64,000 nt of DNA from NCBI RefSeq assembly GCF_900104475.1, contig NZ_FNJR01000001.1:523388-587387 (forward strand), read 5' to 3'. This document shows, in pieces, positions 35,985-45,475 of this stretch. Origin of the DNA: Actinopolyspora xinjiangensis. GTDB lineage: Bacteria > Actinomycetota > Actinomycetes > Mycobacteriales > Pseudonocardiaceae. The notes under the pieces were generated by a model, which saw only the letters and a list, made by a program, of their open reading frames with translations, was not told the origin of the DNA and ran no database searches. Position 1 is the stretch's first letter, and every line of letters begins with the position of its first letter. The position numbers and the translations under genes are program-made.

Positions 35985-36865
35985 ACCGGCTGCTCGAAGC
36001 GCTGAGCAGGATATTCGATTTCGGGCTCACCGGAGAGCTGCTCGGCTACCCCTTCGTGCAGCAGGCCCTGCTCGCGGCGGCGGCGCTGGGACTCGTCTCC
36101 GGCGTACTCGCCCCCCTCGTGGTCACCAGGAGGATGTCCTTCGCGGTGCACGGCACCGCAGAGCTCGCCTTCACCGGGGCAGCCGCCGCGCTGCTGGTCG
36201 GTGTGGGGGTGACGATCGGGGCACTGGCGGGAGCGGTGGTGGCCGCGCTGCTGCTGGGCCTGTTGGGACAACGGGAGCACGAGCGCGACTCGGTCATCGG
36301 AGCCGTGCTCTCCTTCGGGCTGGGGCTCGGGGTGCTGCTGCTGTGGATGAACCCCGAACGCGCGGCGAACAAGTTCACGCTGCTCGTCGGACAGATCGTC
36401 GGGGTCAGCTCCGCCGACGTCACGCTGCTCGGGGTGGCCGCGGTGGTGGTGCTGCTGGTCACCGCTCTGCTGTACCGCCCGCTGCTGTTCGCCAGCCTCG
36501 ACTCGGAGGTTGCGGCGGCCAGGGGCGTGCCGATCGGACTGCTGACGCCGGTGTTCGCGCTGCTTGTCGGGGTCGCCACCGCGCTCGGGGTGCACGTGGT
36601 GGGCGCGCTGCTGGTCATGGCGCTGATGGTGACCCCGGGAGCCGCCGCCGTGCGGGTGACGGCCAGCCCGGTGAAGGCCACGGTGCTGTCGGTGGTATTC
36701 GCGGAGCTCGCGGCGGTCGGCGGAATCCTGCTCTCGCTGGCCCCGGGAGTTCCGGTGAGCGCGTTCGTCACGGCGATCTCGTTCGGCATCTACCTGGTGT
36801 GCCGCGTGGTGGGTGGCCTGCGCGTGAAGCGGTTGACCAGGGGCAGCTCCGCCGTCGCGGTGTGA
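35981..36865 (+). CDS. znuB: Zinc ABC transporter permease
   Basis: A 294-residue ABC-3 family permease with about eight membrane helices. Conserved positions include RRMSFAVHGTAELAFTGAAA near residue 48 and VGALLVMALMVTPGAAA near 205, where the ATPase coupling helix and channel lie. The ATG overlaps the znuC stop (ATGA), the tightest form of coupling. Last gene of the operon; it is followed by a family A repeat copy. Confidence 0.9.
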   Translation: MNRLLEALSRIFDFGLTGELLGYPFVQQALLAAAALGLVSGVLAPLVVTRRMSFAVHGTAELAFTGAAAALLVGVGVTIGALAGAVVAALLLGLLGQREHERDSVIGAVLSFGLGLGVLLLWMNPERAANKFTLLVGQIVGVSSADVTLLGVAAVVVLLVTALLYRPLLFASLDSEVAAARGVPIGLLTPVFALLVGVATALGVHVVGALLVMALMVTPGAAAVRVTASPVKATVLSVVFAELAAVGGILLSLAPGVPVSAFVTAISFGIYLVCRVVGGLRVKRLTRGSSAVAV

Positions 36866-36939
36866 CCCGGAGCTTGGGGCGGAACTCGCTCGTGCGATCG
36901 ATCTCGCGCGCCCGGTCACCGCCCGCCCCCTGAAACCAC

Positions 36940-37105
36940 CCGAGAAATCGACGCGCCGCTTCGACTTCGACGCCCGCACTCTCGCCGTCGGCACCGCCGC
37001 GGGTTCTCGCGTGCGGCTCTCACGAGGAAGGCCCGACGTCGTGCGGTACCTACCCGATGTCGGGCCTCGGCGAAGCGAGAGCCGTGCGCGAGGTTCCGCC
37101 ACCGG
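36940..37105 (-). repeat. Dispersed stem-loop repeat, family A, copy 2
   Basis: Same element as copy 1 in the opposite orientation, between the convergent znuB and AlgX-like genes. GTGCGGCTCTC (from 37011) and GAGAGCCGTGC (ending 37086) form the outer stem, with AAGGCCCGACGTCG and CGATGTCGGGCC inside. A partial GAGAAATCGAC tail lies at its far end, as in copies 3 and 4. Confidence 0.75.
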
Positions 37106-37136
37106 CACCGCCACGCGGGGCGAGCCGACACAGCCC

Positions 37137-38468
37137 TCATACCGGGTTGCGCTTTAGGATCCGGCCGACCCGTTCGGCCATGTCCGGGGCCAGCATCGCG
37201 TACCTGCCGCCTGCCAGGAAGCGTTCGGAGAACTCGAAGGTGACCACCTCGCCCTCGGCGAGCATGCGCCCGGCCTCCTCGGGATCGGAGAGCACGTTGT
37301 TCGGGTGCGCGATGGTGATGTCGGAGAACGACGCGGCCAGGTAGGGACTGGCGAACTGGGTGAACGAGTCCGCGATCATCCTGGTGGGCTCGTCGATCAT
37401 CCCGGGCCTGGCCCGCGACTCCAGGCGCAGCGGTTCGTGGAAGTCGCTACCGAGGAACCGGGTGTTGTCGGCCCCGCCGTCCGGTGCCAGCGAGTAGGAC
37501 CGCACGGTCCACTTCCGGTCCTTGCCGATCAACGCGGGAATGTCGGCGCGGTGCTGGTAGGTTCTGCCCGGTTCCACCTTCCAGGTGTCCGTCACCCCGG
37601 GTTCCAGCGACTCCGCCAACCGCCGGACCATCGCCAACCCACCGACGTGTCGCCAGTGGGTGTCGACCTTGGTGAACACCGGCTCGTCCCGGCGCCGATC
37701 GAGCTCGCGCAGGGTGGGGCGCATGTCGATCGCTCCGGTGGCTTCGGGAACCCGCTGCCAGAACTCCGAGCGCAACCGGCGCATGCAGTCACGTCCGACG
37801 TACTCGTCGGGCATGTGCTCGGAGTACACGGTGGACTTGTCGGGTGCGATGACCAACCTGAACTCGCGGCCGGAGGCCTCCACCACCGAACGCCAGCGGC
37901 GCAGTCCGGTGATGATCCTGTCGAGCTCCATGTCGGGCAGGCACTTGTAGGACATGTCGTGCCCCAGGAACAGCCAGCCGTCCTCACCCCGGATTACGTC
38001 GGGAAACAGCGCGGGGTCCGGCGTCGACGGAGGCCGCTCGCCGTCGCCTCCACCGCCGCCGACGGGAGCTCCCCCAGGTTCGGAGCCGTGGGGCGCGGGC
38101 TCTCCGAACACGCCCTCACTGATTCCCTCCACGGCGTGGACGGCCTGGGGACGAAACGCCAGGCGGTCGCCGGCCCAGTCGTTCAACCCGGTGAAGAACC
38201 CCCACCCCTCGGTGATGCTCGGAAAAGATGCGAGTGGCCGGTTCTCCAGCGGTTTCGCGCGGGCGCCGAGCGTCCAGGCCAGCACCGGAGCGGCGAAGAA
38301 CAGAAAGGCGCAGACCAGCGCGACGTACTGCTTGGCGCCGTGACGAGGCCGGTGCAGCGGGTGCTCCCGGGGCAGCCATGCCTCGTGCACGGGAGGCAGC
38401 TCGGTCGGGCCGTCGGGTCTGTCGTCGCGATCGGCCGCGCGAGGAGCGCTGGACTGCTTGCCGGACAC
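37137..38468 (-). CDS. AlgX/AlgJ-like SGNH-type acyltransfer protein, membrane-anchored
   Basis: A protein of about 443 residues. After a 45-residue cytosolic start there is one membrane helix (YVALVCAFLFFAAPVLAW). An outer domain of the AlgX/AlgJ type follows, with GEDGWLFLGHD, the catalytic-type VDTHWRHVGG, and a late IADSFTQFASPYLA. These proteins work with MBOAT partners to O-acetylate exopolysaccharide. The MBOAT gene is 1.9 kb away on the same strand. The GTG at 38468 is the likely start; the open frame runs on to 38711 but is Arg-rich and unlike the family. Confidence 0.85.
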   Translation of the reverse strand: MSGKQSSAPRAADRDDRPDGPTELPPVHEAWLPREHPLHRPRHGAKQYVALVCAFLFFAAPVLAWTLGARAKPLENRPLASFPSITEGWGFFTGLNDWAGDRLAFRPQAVHAVEGISEGVFGEPAPHGSEPGGAPVGGGGGDGERPPSTPDPALFPDVIRGEDGWLFLGHDMSYKCLPDMELDRIITGLRRWRSVVEASGREFRLVIAPDKSTVYSEHMPDEYVGRDCMRRLRSEFWQRVPEATGAIDMRPTLRELDRRRDEPVFTKVDTHWRHVGGLAMVRRLAESLEPGVTDTWKVEPGRTYQHRADIPALIGKDRKWTVRSYSLAPDGGADNTRFLGSDFHEPLRLESRARPGMIDEPTRMIADSFTQFASPYLAASFSDITIAHPNNVLSDPEEAGRMLAEGEVVTFEFSERFLAGGRYAMLAPDMAERVGRILKRNPV

Positions 38469-38569
38469 GTTCCCACCGTAACGAGTGACCGAGCGGTTCC
38501 GGGGGCGGACCGAGGTGAAAACCCGCTCGGCCACCGACAGGCTCCGCGTAGGTCGGCGGCCGGAGAGCC

Positions 38570-39074
38570 GTGCGGCAGCGGGACCGAGCCGGGCCGAACT
38601 CCTCGCGCTCCGGCGGCGTGTTCGGGCTCGAGTTCGACCCGGAGCACGAAGCACTGCTGCCCACCGCCGTGCCGGTGGGAAACGGCTGGCCGGACTCCGG
38701 CCAGCCGACACTCACGAGGAGCTTTCGGGCCGCCTGGGATGGCCGGTGGAGGGGCGGTGTTCGACGTGCCGCACAGTGGTTTCCGGCCGAGTTCCATCGG
38801 ACCGCCCACGCCTCGCGAACACATGCGGCCACACCGACGGGTAGCCCCTTGGCCGGACCTCGCGTTCGGGACCGAGAACGACGAGCTGTGGCTCCGTCCC
38901 GCCGGTCCGACCGGGAACCCCCTGCGGGAACTCCGACGTGACTGGTTCGACCGCGCGGAATCGTCCCGGGTCCAAGGCGAGGTTCGACGAAGAACCACAC
39001 GAACGGGCAACGAACAGCCCAACGACAAAGTCGAGGAATATTCTCGATCCCTGGCACGACCGAGTGATCGATAA
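38570..39074 (+). pseudogene. Possible degenerate gene of unknown family
   Basis: From 38570 one frame reads GVFGLEFDPEHEALLPTAV, then WDGRWRGG. It then loses coding character while another frame takes over with VFDVPHSGFRPSS, APWPDLAFGTENDELWL and LRELRRDWFDRAES to a stop at 39074. Both parts have GC-rich third positions. Adding one G to the G4 run at 38751-38754 would join them into about 168 residues. No family recognised. The remaining parts of the 38469-39236 gap show nothing else apart from the promoter region of the next gene. Confidence 0.3.
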
Positions 39075-39236
39075 CCCCCGCATGGATGGCTTCACCGAAG
39101 TCGCGGTGCATTCCCGCGAATCCCTTGGTTTCCTGGGACCGAGGAGTTTTCCCACCGGGAATCAACCATTCCGTTCGGCAACCGACGGCAGTTGCTCGGT
39201 TCCACACGACGTGATCGCGAGGAGGAAAGTGTCAAG

Positions 39237-39761
39237 ATGAGATCCTTGACCGCTCGGCGGCTGTTGACCGCCCTCGTCCTGGGACCGGCCCTGGTAGCGG
39301 CGTCGAGCCCGGCATTGGCCGCGCCGGACCAAGCTGGCGAGGTGGCCGCGGCCCCCGAGAAGAAGAGGGTCTACTTCGACGCCGCCGGTGTCCAGAAGGG
39401 CAACAACCGCATTTGGACCGGGGTTCATCCCTACGCCGACGGGTGGCATGAGAACGGCACCGCGAAGATGCGGATCGAAGGCACCCTGTGGGGCGATTGC
39501 AGTTGGGCTGACGCCGAAGTCTGGGTGAAGGTCGAATGGAAGAACGTCCTGGAACAAAATTGGGAGAAGGCCGCCGACATCCCCTGCCGCCAACTTCGCA
39601 AAGACCCCGTGCACCACTACGACCACGGTAAGTGGTACGACCACACGAGCCAAAAAGAGGCCAACAACCCTCCCAAGAAGGTGGCGTTCCAGTTGTGCCT
39701 GAATCCGACCTTCGGAAAAACGGAGTGCTCCCCTGAACAGGGACGCTGGTTCAGCGACTGA
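39237..39761 (+). CDS. Small secreted protein of unknown function
   Basis: A 174-residue protein with a Sec signal peptide (basic start, hydrophobic core, cleavage near ASSPALAAPDQ). The mature part of about 140 residues has Trp-rich, beta-type repeats and four cysteines in the second half (GDCSW, DIPCRQL, LCLNP, ECSPEQ), which likely form two disulfides. The ATG at 39237 has GAGGAGG about 12 bases upstream and is clearly preferred. Its A/T-richer codon use differs from its neighbours and hints at a different origin. Family not recognised; it lies between two polysaccharide O-acetylation genes on the other strand. Confidence 0.8.
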   Translation: MRSLTARRLLTALVLGPALVAASSPALAAPDQAGEVAAAPEKKRVYFDAAGVQKGNNRIWTGVHPYADGWHENGTAKMRIEGTLWGDCSWADAEVWVKVEWKNVLEQNWEKAADIPCRQLRKDPVHHYDHGKWYDHTSQKEANNPPKKVAFQLCLNPTFGKTECSPEQGRWFSD

Positions 39762-40353
39762 CAACACCGCGCCCTGCTCCGGGATGGGATACGACCAACC
39801 AACGTGCTCGCTGAACGCCGAACCGATGCCACGGCGAACCGGCGGGCACTCGTGATCGAACGGGCCGTTGCCTCGCCGCGAGCACGGCGAGGCACGTCGG
39901 CTTCGGCTCGCCACGCGAAGAAGCGACGTCAGGCCGGGCTTTCCGGGAAGTGCGGAAGTTGTTGTCCGCCGCAACCCCGACCAGCTCAAGACCGAGCACC
40001 GCGAACAGGTCGGAGACTTCCCACGAGGACCGGTTCACCTCGTGGCCGGCGTCCTCGTCGGGGAGGACGTCGGCCACTCGATCCACAGCGGATTCCAGCG
40101 GCGCGTCCTGTGCCCCCGAGGCAGCTGTGTTCCCACCGGAAGTTCGGTCAGGACCGACGAGTGGGAACTCAACGTGATCGCCGGTGTCGAATACCCCGAA
40201 GACCGGACCTCACGCCACCGGTAAGCCGCGCTGTAATGGCCCACCTCGAAAGCACCTGGTTACGCTCCTCTTACCAACCCCGGAGAATGCCAGGACGTCC
40301 CCGTGTACGGGGTCGACTTCGCAAGACGGCGGCTTGCTGCCGGAGAGCATCGC
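39762..40353. other. Gap with a possible gene remnant on the minus strand
   Basis: About 590 bases without a supported gene. On the minus strand from about 40210 to 39950 one frame has GC-rich third positions and protein-like composition (FDTGDHVEFPLVG, then RVADVLPDEDAGHEVN, WEVSDLFAVLGLELVG). An in-frame TGA cuts it off at the 5' end and there is no good start. It may be the leftover of a truncated gene. Family not recognised. Confidence 0.3.
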
Positions 40354-41787
40354 TCAGAACTGGTAGTACAGAAACGGGCTGAACGAGCCCGCCGCCACCA
40401 GCAGTCCGGAGTAGACGGCACCCGCCGTCATCACACCGATCCGGACGCCGGTGGCCGCGCGAGAACGGGCCGACTCGATGTAGGTGCCGGTCGCGGCGCC
40501 CGCGGGCAGCAGCAGCACCACCACAGCGACCAGCAGGATGAGCGTGCGCTGGTTGGTCAGCGCCGCTTCTACCACGGCAGGCAGCCCGCCGAGATCGGGA
40601 ACCAGCATGTGGCCGAGCATCGTGCCCGCCTTCCCCAGGTCCCGCGCCCGGAACACCACCCAGCCGAGTACGACCAACAGCATCGTCAGCGCTCGCCGGG
40701 CCGCGCGTGCCCCGCTACCCGTCGGGCTCCGGTAGCTCCCGCTGGCCCGCTCGATCACCAGCAACGCGCCGTGGAACAGTCCCCAGACGAGATAGGTCCA
40801 GGCCGCACCGTGCCAGAACCCCGTCAGCACGAAGACGATCGCCAGGTTCCGGTAGGTGCGCGACGTTCCCCGCCGGTTCCCCCCGAGCGGGATGTAGACG
40901 TAGTCGCGGAACCAGCGCGACAGCGACATGTGCCAGCGCTGCCAGAACTCCGTCACGGTCACCGAGGAGTACGGCCGCGCGAAGTTCTCGGGCAGCCGGA
41001 AACCGAGCATCCTCCCCAGCCCGATCGCCATGTCCGAGTAGCCGGAGAAGTCGAAGTAGAGCTGCAGCGTGTAGACGATCGCTCCCAGCCAGGCGACCGC
41101 GAAGGTCATCTTCGAGCCGGAGGTGGCGAAGCAGGCGTCGGCCAGCGGGGCGAGGCTGTCGGCGACCACCACCTTCTTCGTCAGCCCCCAGGCGAAGCGG
41201 GGGAAGCCCGCCGCCATGTCGTCGAGCCGGTGCGTGCGGCGCTGCGGCAGCTGGTCGGCGATCTCGCGGTAGCGCACGATCGGACCGGCCACCAGCTGGG
41301 GGAACATCGCGATGTAGGCCACGAAGGCCACCGGGTCGCGCAGGGCGGGACGTTCCCCCCGGTAGATGTCGACCACGTAGGAGATGTGGTGGAACGTGTA
41401 GAACGAGATGCCGATGGGCAGCACCAGCTCGAAGGTCGGCAGGTGACCGCCGAACCACCCGGCCAGCACCGCCGCCTGCTCACTGGCGAAGCCCGCGTAC
41501 TTCCACACCCCCAGCACCGCCAGGTCGAACACCACGGCGGCGGTGAGCAAGACCCCGCGACGGTTGCCGTCCAGCCGCCACTCGTCGGGCTCCAGGTTCC
41601 TGCCCACGAAGAAGTTGACCACGATGCAGACCAGCAGCAGCATCGTGGTACCGCCCGCGCCGCTGGCGTAGAAGACCAGGCTGGCCACGGCCACGACCGC
41701 GTTGCGCCAGGCACGCGGAGCCAGCAACACGGCGAGCAGCACCGCGGGCAGGAAGTACCACAGGAAAAGCGGAGTTGCGAACGACAT
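40354..41787 (-). CDS. MBOAT-family O-acyltransferase (AlgI/DltB-like)
   Basis: A 477-residue membrane-bound O-acyltransferase with about eleven helices. Family marks are LPIGISFYTFHHISYVVD, LYFDFSGYSDMAIGLGRM, EFWQRWHMSLSRWFRDYVY and the catalytic-His region LTGFWHGAAWTYLVWG. It would move acetyl groups across the membrane for transfer to an extracellular polysaccharide, together with the AlgX-like protein at 37137-38468. ATG at 41787 matches the usual MSFATPLFL start. The 41788-42080 gap behind it holds nothing recognised. Confidence 0.9.
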   Translation of the reverse strand: MSFATPLFLWYFLPAVLLAVLLAPRAWRNAVVAVASLVFYASGAGGTTMLLLVCIVVNFFVGRNLEPDEWRLDGNRRGVLLTAAVVFDLAVLGVWKYAGFASEQAAVLAGWFGGHLPTFELVLPIGISFYTFHHISYVVDIYRGERPALRDPVAFVAYIAMFPQLVAGPIVRYREIADQLPQRRTHRLDDMAAGFPRFAWGLTKKVVVADSLAPLADACFATSGSKMTFAVAWLGAIVYTLQLYFDFSGYSDMAIGLGRMLGFRLPENFARPYSSVTVTEFWQRWHMSLSRWFRDYVYIPLGGNRRGTSRTYRNLAIVFVLTGFWHGAAWTYLVWGLFHGALLVIERASGSYRSPTGSGARAARRALTMLLVVLGWVVFRARDLGKAGTMLGHMLVPDLGGLPAVVEAALTNQRTLILLVAVVVLLLPAGAATGTYIESARSRAATGVRIGVMTAGAVYSGLLVAAGSFSPFLYYQF

Positions 41788-42080
41788 GGGTGTCCGAGCT
41801 CGGGGCGGCGTGGAGCACGCTGCTCCCACCTTGCTGTCCACCGGACTCTATCCGAGCCACCTCGGGAGTGGGCGCGGAACCGGATCATCCGCCGGTGAGA
41901 CGAGCGGCACAACCGTTGGTCGCGCCCTCACGACGGGCCTTCCGAACAGCGGCACGGCGACCCCACCGCCGACTCGTATCTCCAGGACCGGCCCCGAACG
42001 GTCGGGGAACGCACCGGACGAGCACGACCGAGAGGGACCCGCCGTGGCCGAGAGAGTCGAGAGCGGCCGGAACCGAAAGG

Positions 42081-43040
42081 TCAGCTCAGCCTGCGCCGCC
42101 GCGCGATCTCGGACAACGCCACCCCGGCGGCCACCGAGGCGTTCAACGACTCGACGCCGGGGCTCATCGGGATCGAAACCGTCTGGTCGCAGTACTGCTT
42201 GGTCAACCTGGCCAACCCGCGCCCCTCGGAACCGACCACGAGCACCAGCGGTTCGGTCGCCAGCTCCAGCTCGTCGGAGGTGATGTCGGCGTCGGCGTCC
42301 AGCCCGACGACCATCAACCCCTCGGACCTGAGGCTCTTCAACGTGCGGTTGAGGTTGGTCGCCCTGGCCAGCGGGATGCGCGCGGCCGTGCCCGCGCTGG
42401 AACGCCAGGCCACCGCGGTCATCCCGGCGCTGCGCCGCTGCGGCAGCAGCACCCCGTGCGCGCCGAACGCCGCCGCCGAACGCACCACCGCACCCAGGTT
42501 GCGGGGATCGGTCACCCCGTCCACCGCCACCAGCAGCGGCGGCAGCCCCGAGTCGCGAGCCGCGGTGAGCAGGTCGTCAGGCTCGGAGTACTGGTAGGGC
42601 GGAATGCGCAGCGCCAGTCCCTGGTGAACCGCGCCCGAGGTCATCCGGTCCAGCTCGGTGCGCGGCACCTCGACCACCGAGATCCCCTGGTCGGCCGCGA
42701 GCCGAACCGCTTCGGTCACCCGATCGTCGGTGTCGATGCCCTCGGCCGCGTACAACGCGGTGGTGGGGACCCCCGCCCGCACGCATTCGAGCACGGGGTT
42801 GCGGCCCGCCACGAGCTCACCCTGGTTCTCGGCCTCCCTGCGGCGCTTGTCCCGCTGTTGCTGCGCCTGCTTCTGGGCGTCGGCCTTGCGTTTGGCCGGG
42901 TGGTTAAACCTGTTCTCGGCCTTGGGGGTCGGCTTCTTGCCCTCAAGGGCTTTGCGGCGCTGGCCGCCGGAACCGACGACCATGCCCTTCTTGGTGCCCG
43001 ACTTGCGTACCGCGCCCCTGCGCTTGTCGTTTCCCGCCAC
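42081..43040 (-). CDS. rlmB: 23S rRNA 2'-O-ribose methyltransferase, RlmB type
   Basis: A 319-residue SpoU-class (TrmH/RlmB) methyltransferase. A Lys/Arg-rich N-terminal extension of about 70 residues precedes the substrate-binding domain ([17 protein letters not shown]). The knotted SPOUT domain follows with [36 protein letters not shown] and [21 protein letters not shown]. coli RlmB methylates G2251. Its stop is 3 bases from the cysS stop region on the same strand, suggesting a cysS-rlmB operon. The same order is found in mycobacteria. Confidence 0.92.
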   Translation of the reverse strand: MAGNDKRRGAVRKSGTKKGMVVGSGGQRRKALEGKKPTPKAENRFNHPAKRKADAQKQAQQQRDKRRREAENQGELVAGRNPVLECVRAGVPTTALYAAEGIDTDDRVTEAVRLAADQGISVVEVPRTELDRMTSGAVHQGLALRIPPYQYSEPDDLLTAARDSGLPPLLVAVDGVTDPRNLGAVVRSAAAFGAHGVLLPQRRSAGMTAVAWRSSAGTAARIPLARATNLNRTLKSLRSEGLMVVGLDADADITSDELELATEPLVLVVGSEGRGLARLTKQYCDQTVSIPMSPGVESLNASVAAGVALSEIARRRRLS

Positions 43041-43043
43041 GAG

Positions 43044-44441
43044 CTATCCGTCCTTCAAAGTCCACATCGGCCCGTCAGGGGTGTCCTCGACGGCGATACC
43101 GCAGGCGTGCAACCGGTCCCGGACCGCGTCGGCGGTGGCGAAATCGCGGTCGGCACGCGCCTGACCACGCTGTTCGAGCAGATCGTCGACGAGCGCCGCC
43201 AGGGCTCGGTGCTCGGCATCGGAGGCACCGTCCCGCGCGCGCCAGTGCGGTGCCAGCGGGTCGAGTCCGAAGACACCGAGCATCGCGCGAACCCGGGCAG
43301 CCCCCTCGCGCGCCGACTCGTCCGCACCGGAGTCCAGGGCGGCGTTGGCCTCGCGGACCACGTTGTGCACGGCCGCGATGGCCTGCGGCGTACCGAGGTC
43401 GTCGTTCATGGCGGCGGCGAACTCGGCGGTCACCTCGGAGGGTTCCACCTCCCCGGTGCGCTGCACCACCCGGTGCAGGAACGACTCGATCCTGCGGAAC
43501 GTGGCGACCGCCTCGTCGAGCCCCTCGTCGGAGAACTCCACCGTGGACCGGTAGTGCGGCACCACCAGATAGTACCGCAGCTCCACGGGGCGGACCCGCT
43601 GCAGCAGCGCGGATATGCCGAGCGTGTTACCCAGGGACTTCGACATCTTCTCGCCGCTGGCGGTCACCCACGAGTTGTGCAGCCAGTAGCGGGCGAATCC
43701 GTCGCCCGCGGCGTTGGACTGCGCCAGCTCGTTCTCGTGGTGCGGGAACACCAGATCCAACCCACCGCCGTGGATGTCGAACTCCTCACCCAGGTAGTGG
43801 GTCGACATCGCCGAGCACTCCAGGTGCCATCCAGGACGGCCCCGTCCCCAGGGGGAGGGCCAGCTCGGTTCACCCGGTTTGGCCGACTTCCACAGCGTGA
43901 AGTCCCTCGGATCGCGCTTGCCCGCCGGGACGGCCTCCTCGGCCTGCTGCATCTCCTCCGGACGCTGCCCGGACAACCTGCCGTACGACTCGACGAACGA
44001 GGGAACCGAGAAGTAGACGTCCCCGTCGGCGGCGTAGGCGTGATCCCGGTCGACGAGCCGCTGGATCAGCTCGACCATCTGCGTGATGTGACCGGTCGCC
44101 CTCGGGGTCGCGGAAGGTGGCAGGCAGCCGAGACGGTCGTAGGCCTCCTCGAAGGCCCGCTCGTGCGTCGCGGCCCACTCCCACCAGGGACGGCCGGCCT
44201 CGGCCGCCTTGGCCAGGATCTTGTCGTCGATGTCGGTGACGTTGCGCACCAACCGCACCTCGTAGCCGGTGTGGCTCAGCCACCGTCGCAGCACGTCGAA
44301 GTTGAGCCCGCTGCGCACGTGACCGACGTGCGGCAGCCCCTGAACCGTGGCCCCACACAGGTACAACGTGGCCACGCCCTCCTGGCGTGGCTGGAACTCG
44401 CGTGTGGCACGGCTCGCGGTGTCATGAAGGTACAGGCTCAC
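43044..44441 (-). CDS. cysS: Cysteinyl-tRNA synthetase
   Basis: A 465-residue class I synthetase. The HIGH motif appears as HVGH (residues 38-41) after the zinc Cys29 ([10 protein letters not shown]). Other zinc ligands fall in WHLECSAM and [10 protein letters not shown], and KMSKS is intact in [11 protein letters not shown]. The C-terminal anticodon-binding DALR-like part ends [18 protein letters not shown]. It charges tRNA-Cys. It differs from the mycothiol ligase MshC, which has similar motifs but is shorter at the C-terminus. It lies directly upstream of rlmB. Confidence 0.95.
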   Translation of the reverse strand: MSLYLHDTASRATREFQPRQEGVATLYLCGATVQGLPHVGHVRSGLNFDVLRRWLSHTGYEVRLVRNVTDIDDKILAKAAEAGRPWWEWAATHERAFEEAYDRLGCLPPSATPRATGHITQMVELIQRLVDRDHAYAADGDVYFSVPSFVESYGRLSGQRPEEMQQAEEAVPAGKRDPRDFTLWKSAKPGEPSWPSPWGRGRPGWHLECSAMSTHYLGEEFDIHGGGLDLVFPHHENELAQSNAAGDGFARYWLHNSWVTASGEKMSKSLGNTLGISALLQRVRPVELRYYLVVPHYRSTVEFSDEGLDEAVATFRRIESFLHRVVQRTGEVEPSEVTAEFAAAMNDDLGTPQAIAAVHNVVREANAALDSGADESAREGAARVRAMLGVFGLDPLAPHWRARDGASDAEHRALAALVDDLLEQRGQARADRDFATADAVRDRLHACGIAVEDTPDGPMWTLKDG

Positions 44442-44489
44442 ACCGTGATGGTACGGGCAAGCCCAACGCGGATCACAGGTCCGGTGGGT

Positions 44490-45179
44490 TCACAGCGACA
44501 CGCCATGATCGGCGACCGCGCGCAGCAGCGCGTCCGGCCGCTCAGCGGTGGGGGACGGCTCCACTCGGGCGAAGTGGCAACCGACCTCGGTGGCCGCCCC
44601 GTCGGCCTCGACGCTGTCGCCGATCATCAGCGCCTGTTCCGGTGCCACGTCCAGTCGCTCACAGGCGCGCAGGAACAGCTTCGGGTCCGGCTTGATCACA
44701 CCCTCGACGTAGGACATCAGCACCTCGTCGAAGAGGTCACCGATGCCGACGCGGTCCAGGGCGGGACGGATGTCGAAGGCGATGTTGCTGATGACGGCGG
44801 TACGGATCCCCGCTTCGTGCAACTGACGAACGACGCGCGCCGCGTCGGGATAAGGAGTCCAGCAGTCCGGGTCGATCAGCCGCGAGTAGAGCGCCTCTGC
44901 CTGCACCGGATCGGTGAGGCCGGAGCTGCGCAGCACTTCCAGATAGATCTTGCGGTGCTGTTCCGGGTAGAGGTCCCGTTCCTCCCAGGCCCGCTGGTAC
45001 TCCTGCGGCAGCTTGACCACCTGCCCCGTGGGGGCGGTCATCCGCCGCATCAGCTCGGTCTGGGCCTCCAGGTCCCACTGCTTCCCGGACTCGTCGGTCA
45101 CCCCGGCCAGCCAGGACTCGTCCTGCTCCAGCCGGAACAGGGTGCCGGAGAAGTCGAAAAGCACTGCGCGCACGGTCAC
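44490..45179 (-). CDS. HAD-superfamily hydrolase
   Basis: A 229-residue HAD phosphatase-type enzyme. Motif I is FDFSGTLF, motif II is AVISNIAFD, motif III Lys lies in VIKPDPKLF and motif IV is MIGDSVEADG. The motif I second Asp is replaced by Ser (DFSGT rather than DxDGT), which is known in some HAD-IA members and may alter activity. A helical cap domain lies between motifs I and II. GTG start at 45179. It is an insertion between cysS and ispF, which are adjacent in mycobacteria. Confidence 0.85.
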   Translation of the reverse strand: MTVRAVLFDFSGTLFRLEQDESWLAGVTDESGKQWDLEAQTELMRRMTAPTGQVVKLPQEYQRAWEERDLYPEQHRKIYLEVLRSSGLTDPVQAEALYSRLIDPDCWTPYPDAARVVRQLHEAGIRTAVISNIAFDIRPALDRVGIGDLFDEVLMSYVEGVIKPDPKLFLRACERLDVAPEQALMIGDSVEADGAATEVGCHFARVEPSPTAERPDALLRAVADHGVSL

Positions 45180-45278
45180 GGAACCAAGGTACTCGGGAGT
45201 GACACCACGGCGTCCCCCCGATGCGGTGAACATCACCACTTTCGTTCGGTCGGCGGCTCGGGTTGCCTGGCGGTGTGG

Positions 45279-45455
45279 TTGGCGGAACCTCTGGCACGGC
45301 TCTCGCTGCGGGTCCGGCGACATCGGGTAGCGACCTACACAACGTCTCCGGCGTCCTCGCGAGAGCCGCACCGGAGAACCCGCGGCGGTGCCGACTGCGA
45401 GGGTGGTCGGAGTGCGGCCTGCGTCGATGGCCCGGCGATTTCGCGAGAAATTGAC
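45279..45455 (+). repeat. Dispersed stem-loop repeat, family A, copy 3
   Basis: GGCGGAACCTCTGGCACGGC starts the copy near 45280. The outer stem CGGCTCTCGC pairs with GCGAGAGCCG (45359-45368). The inner stem differs from copies 1 and 4 (GGTCCGGCGAC opposite GTCTCCGG), with changes on both arms so that pairing is mostly kept. The 3' tail contains CGGCGATTTCGCGAGAAAT. It runs straight into a family B copy, forming a composite. Confidence 0.75.
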
Positions 45456-45475
45456 GCCCCCGGGGGGCTGCCGTC

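Noticed and set aside
36940..37105. Repeat A copies as insertion sequences
   Set aside because: No transposase, no flanking direct repeats seen, and the structure is a nested hairpin; more like an intergenic repeat or MITE.
43044..44441. Mycothiol ligase MshC instead of CysS
   Set aside because: Both share motifs, but the full C-terminal domain and position next to rlmB fit CysS.
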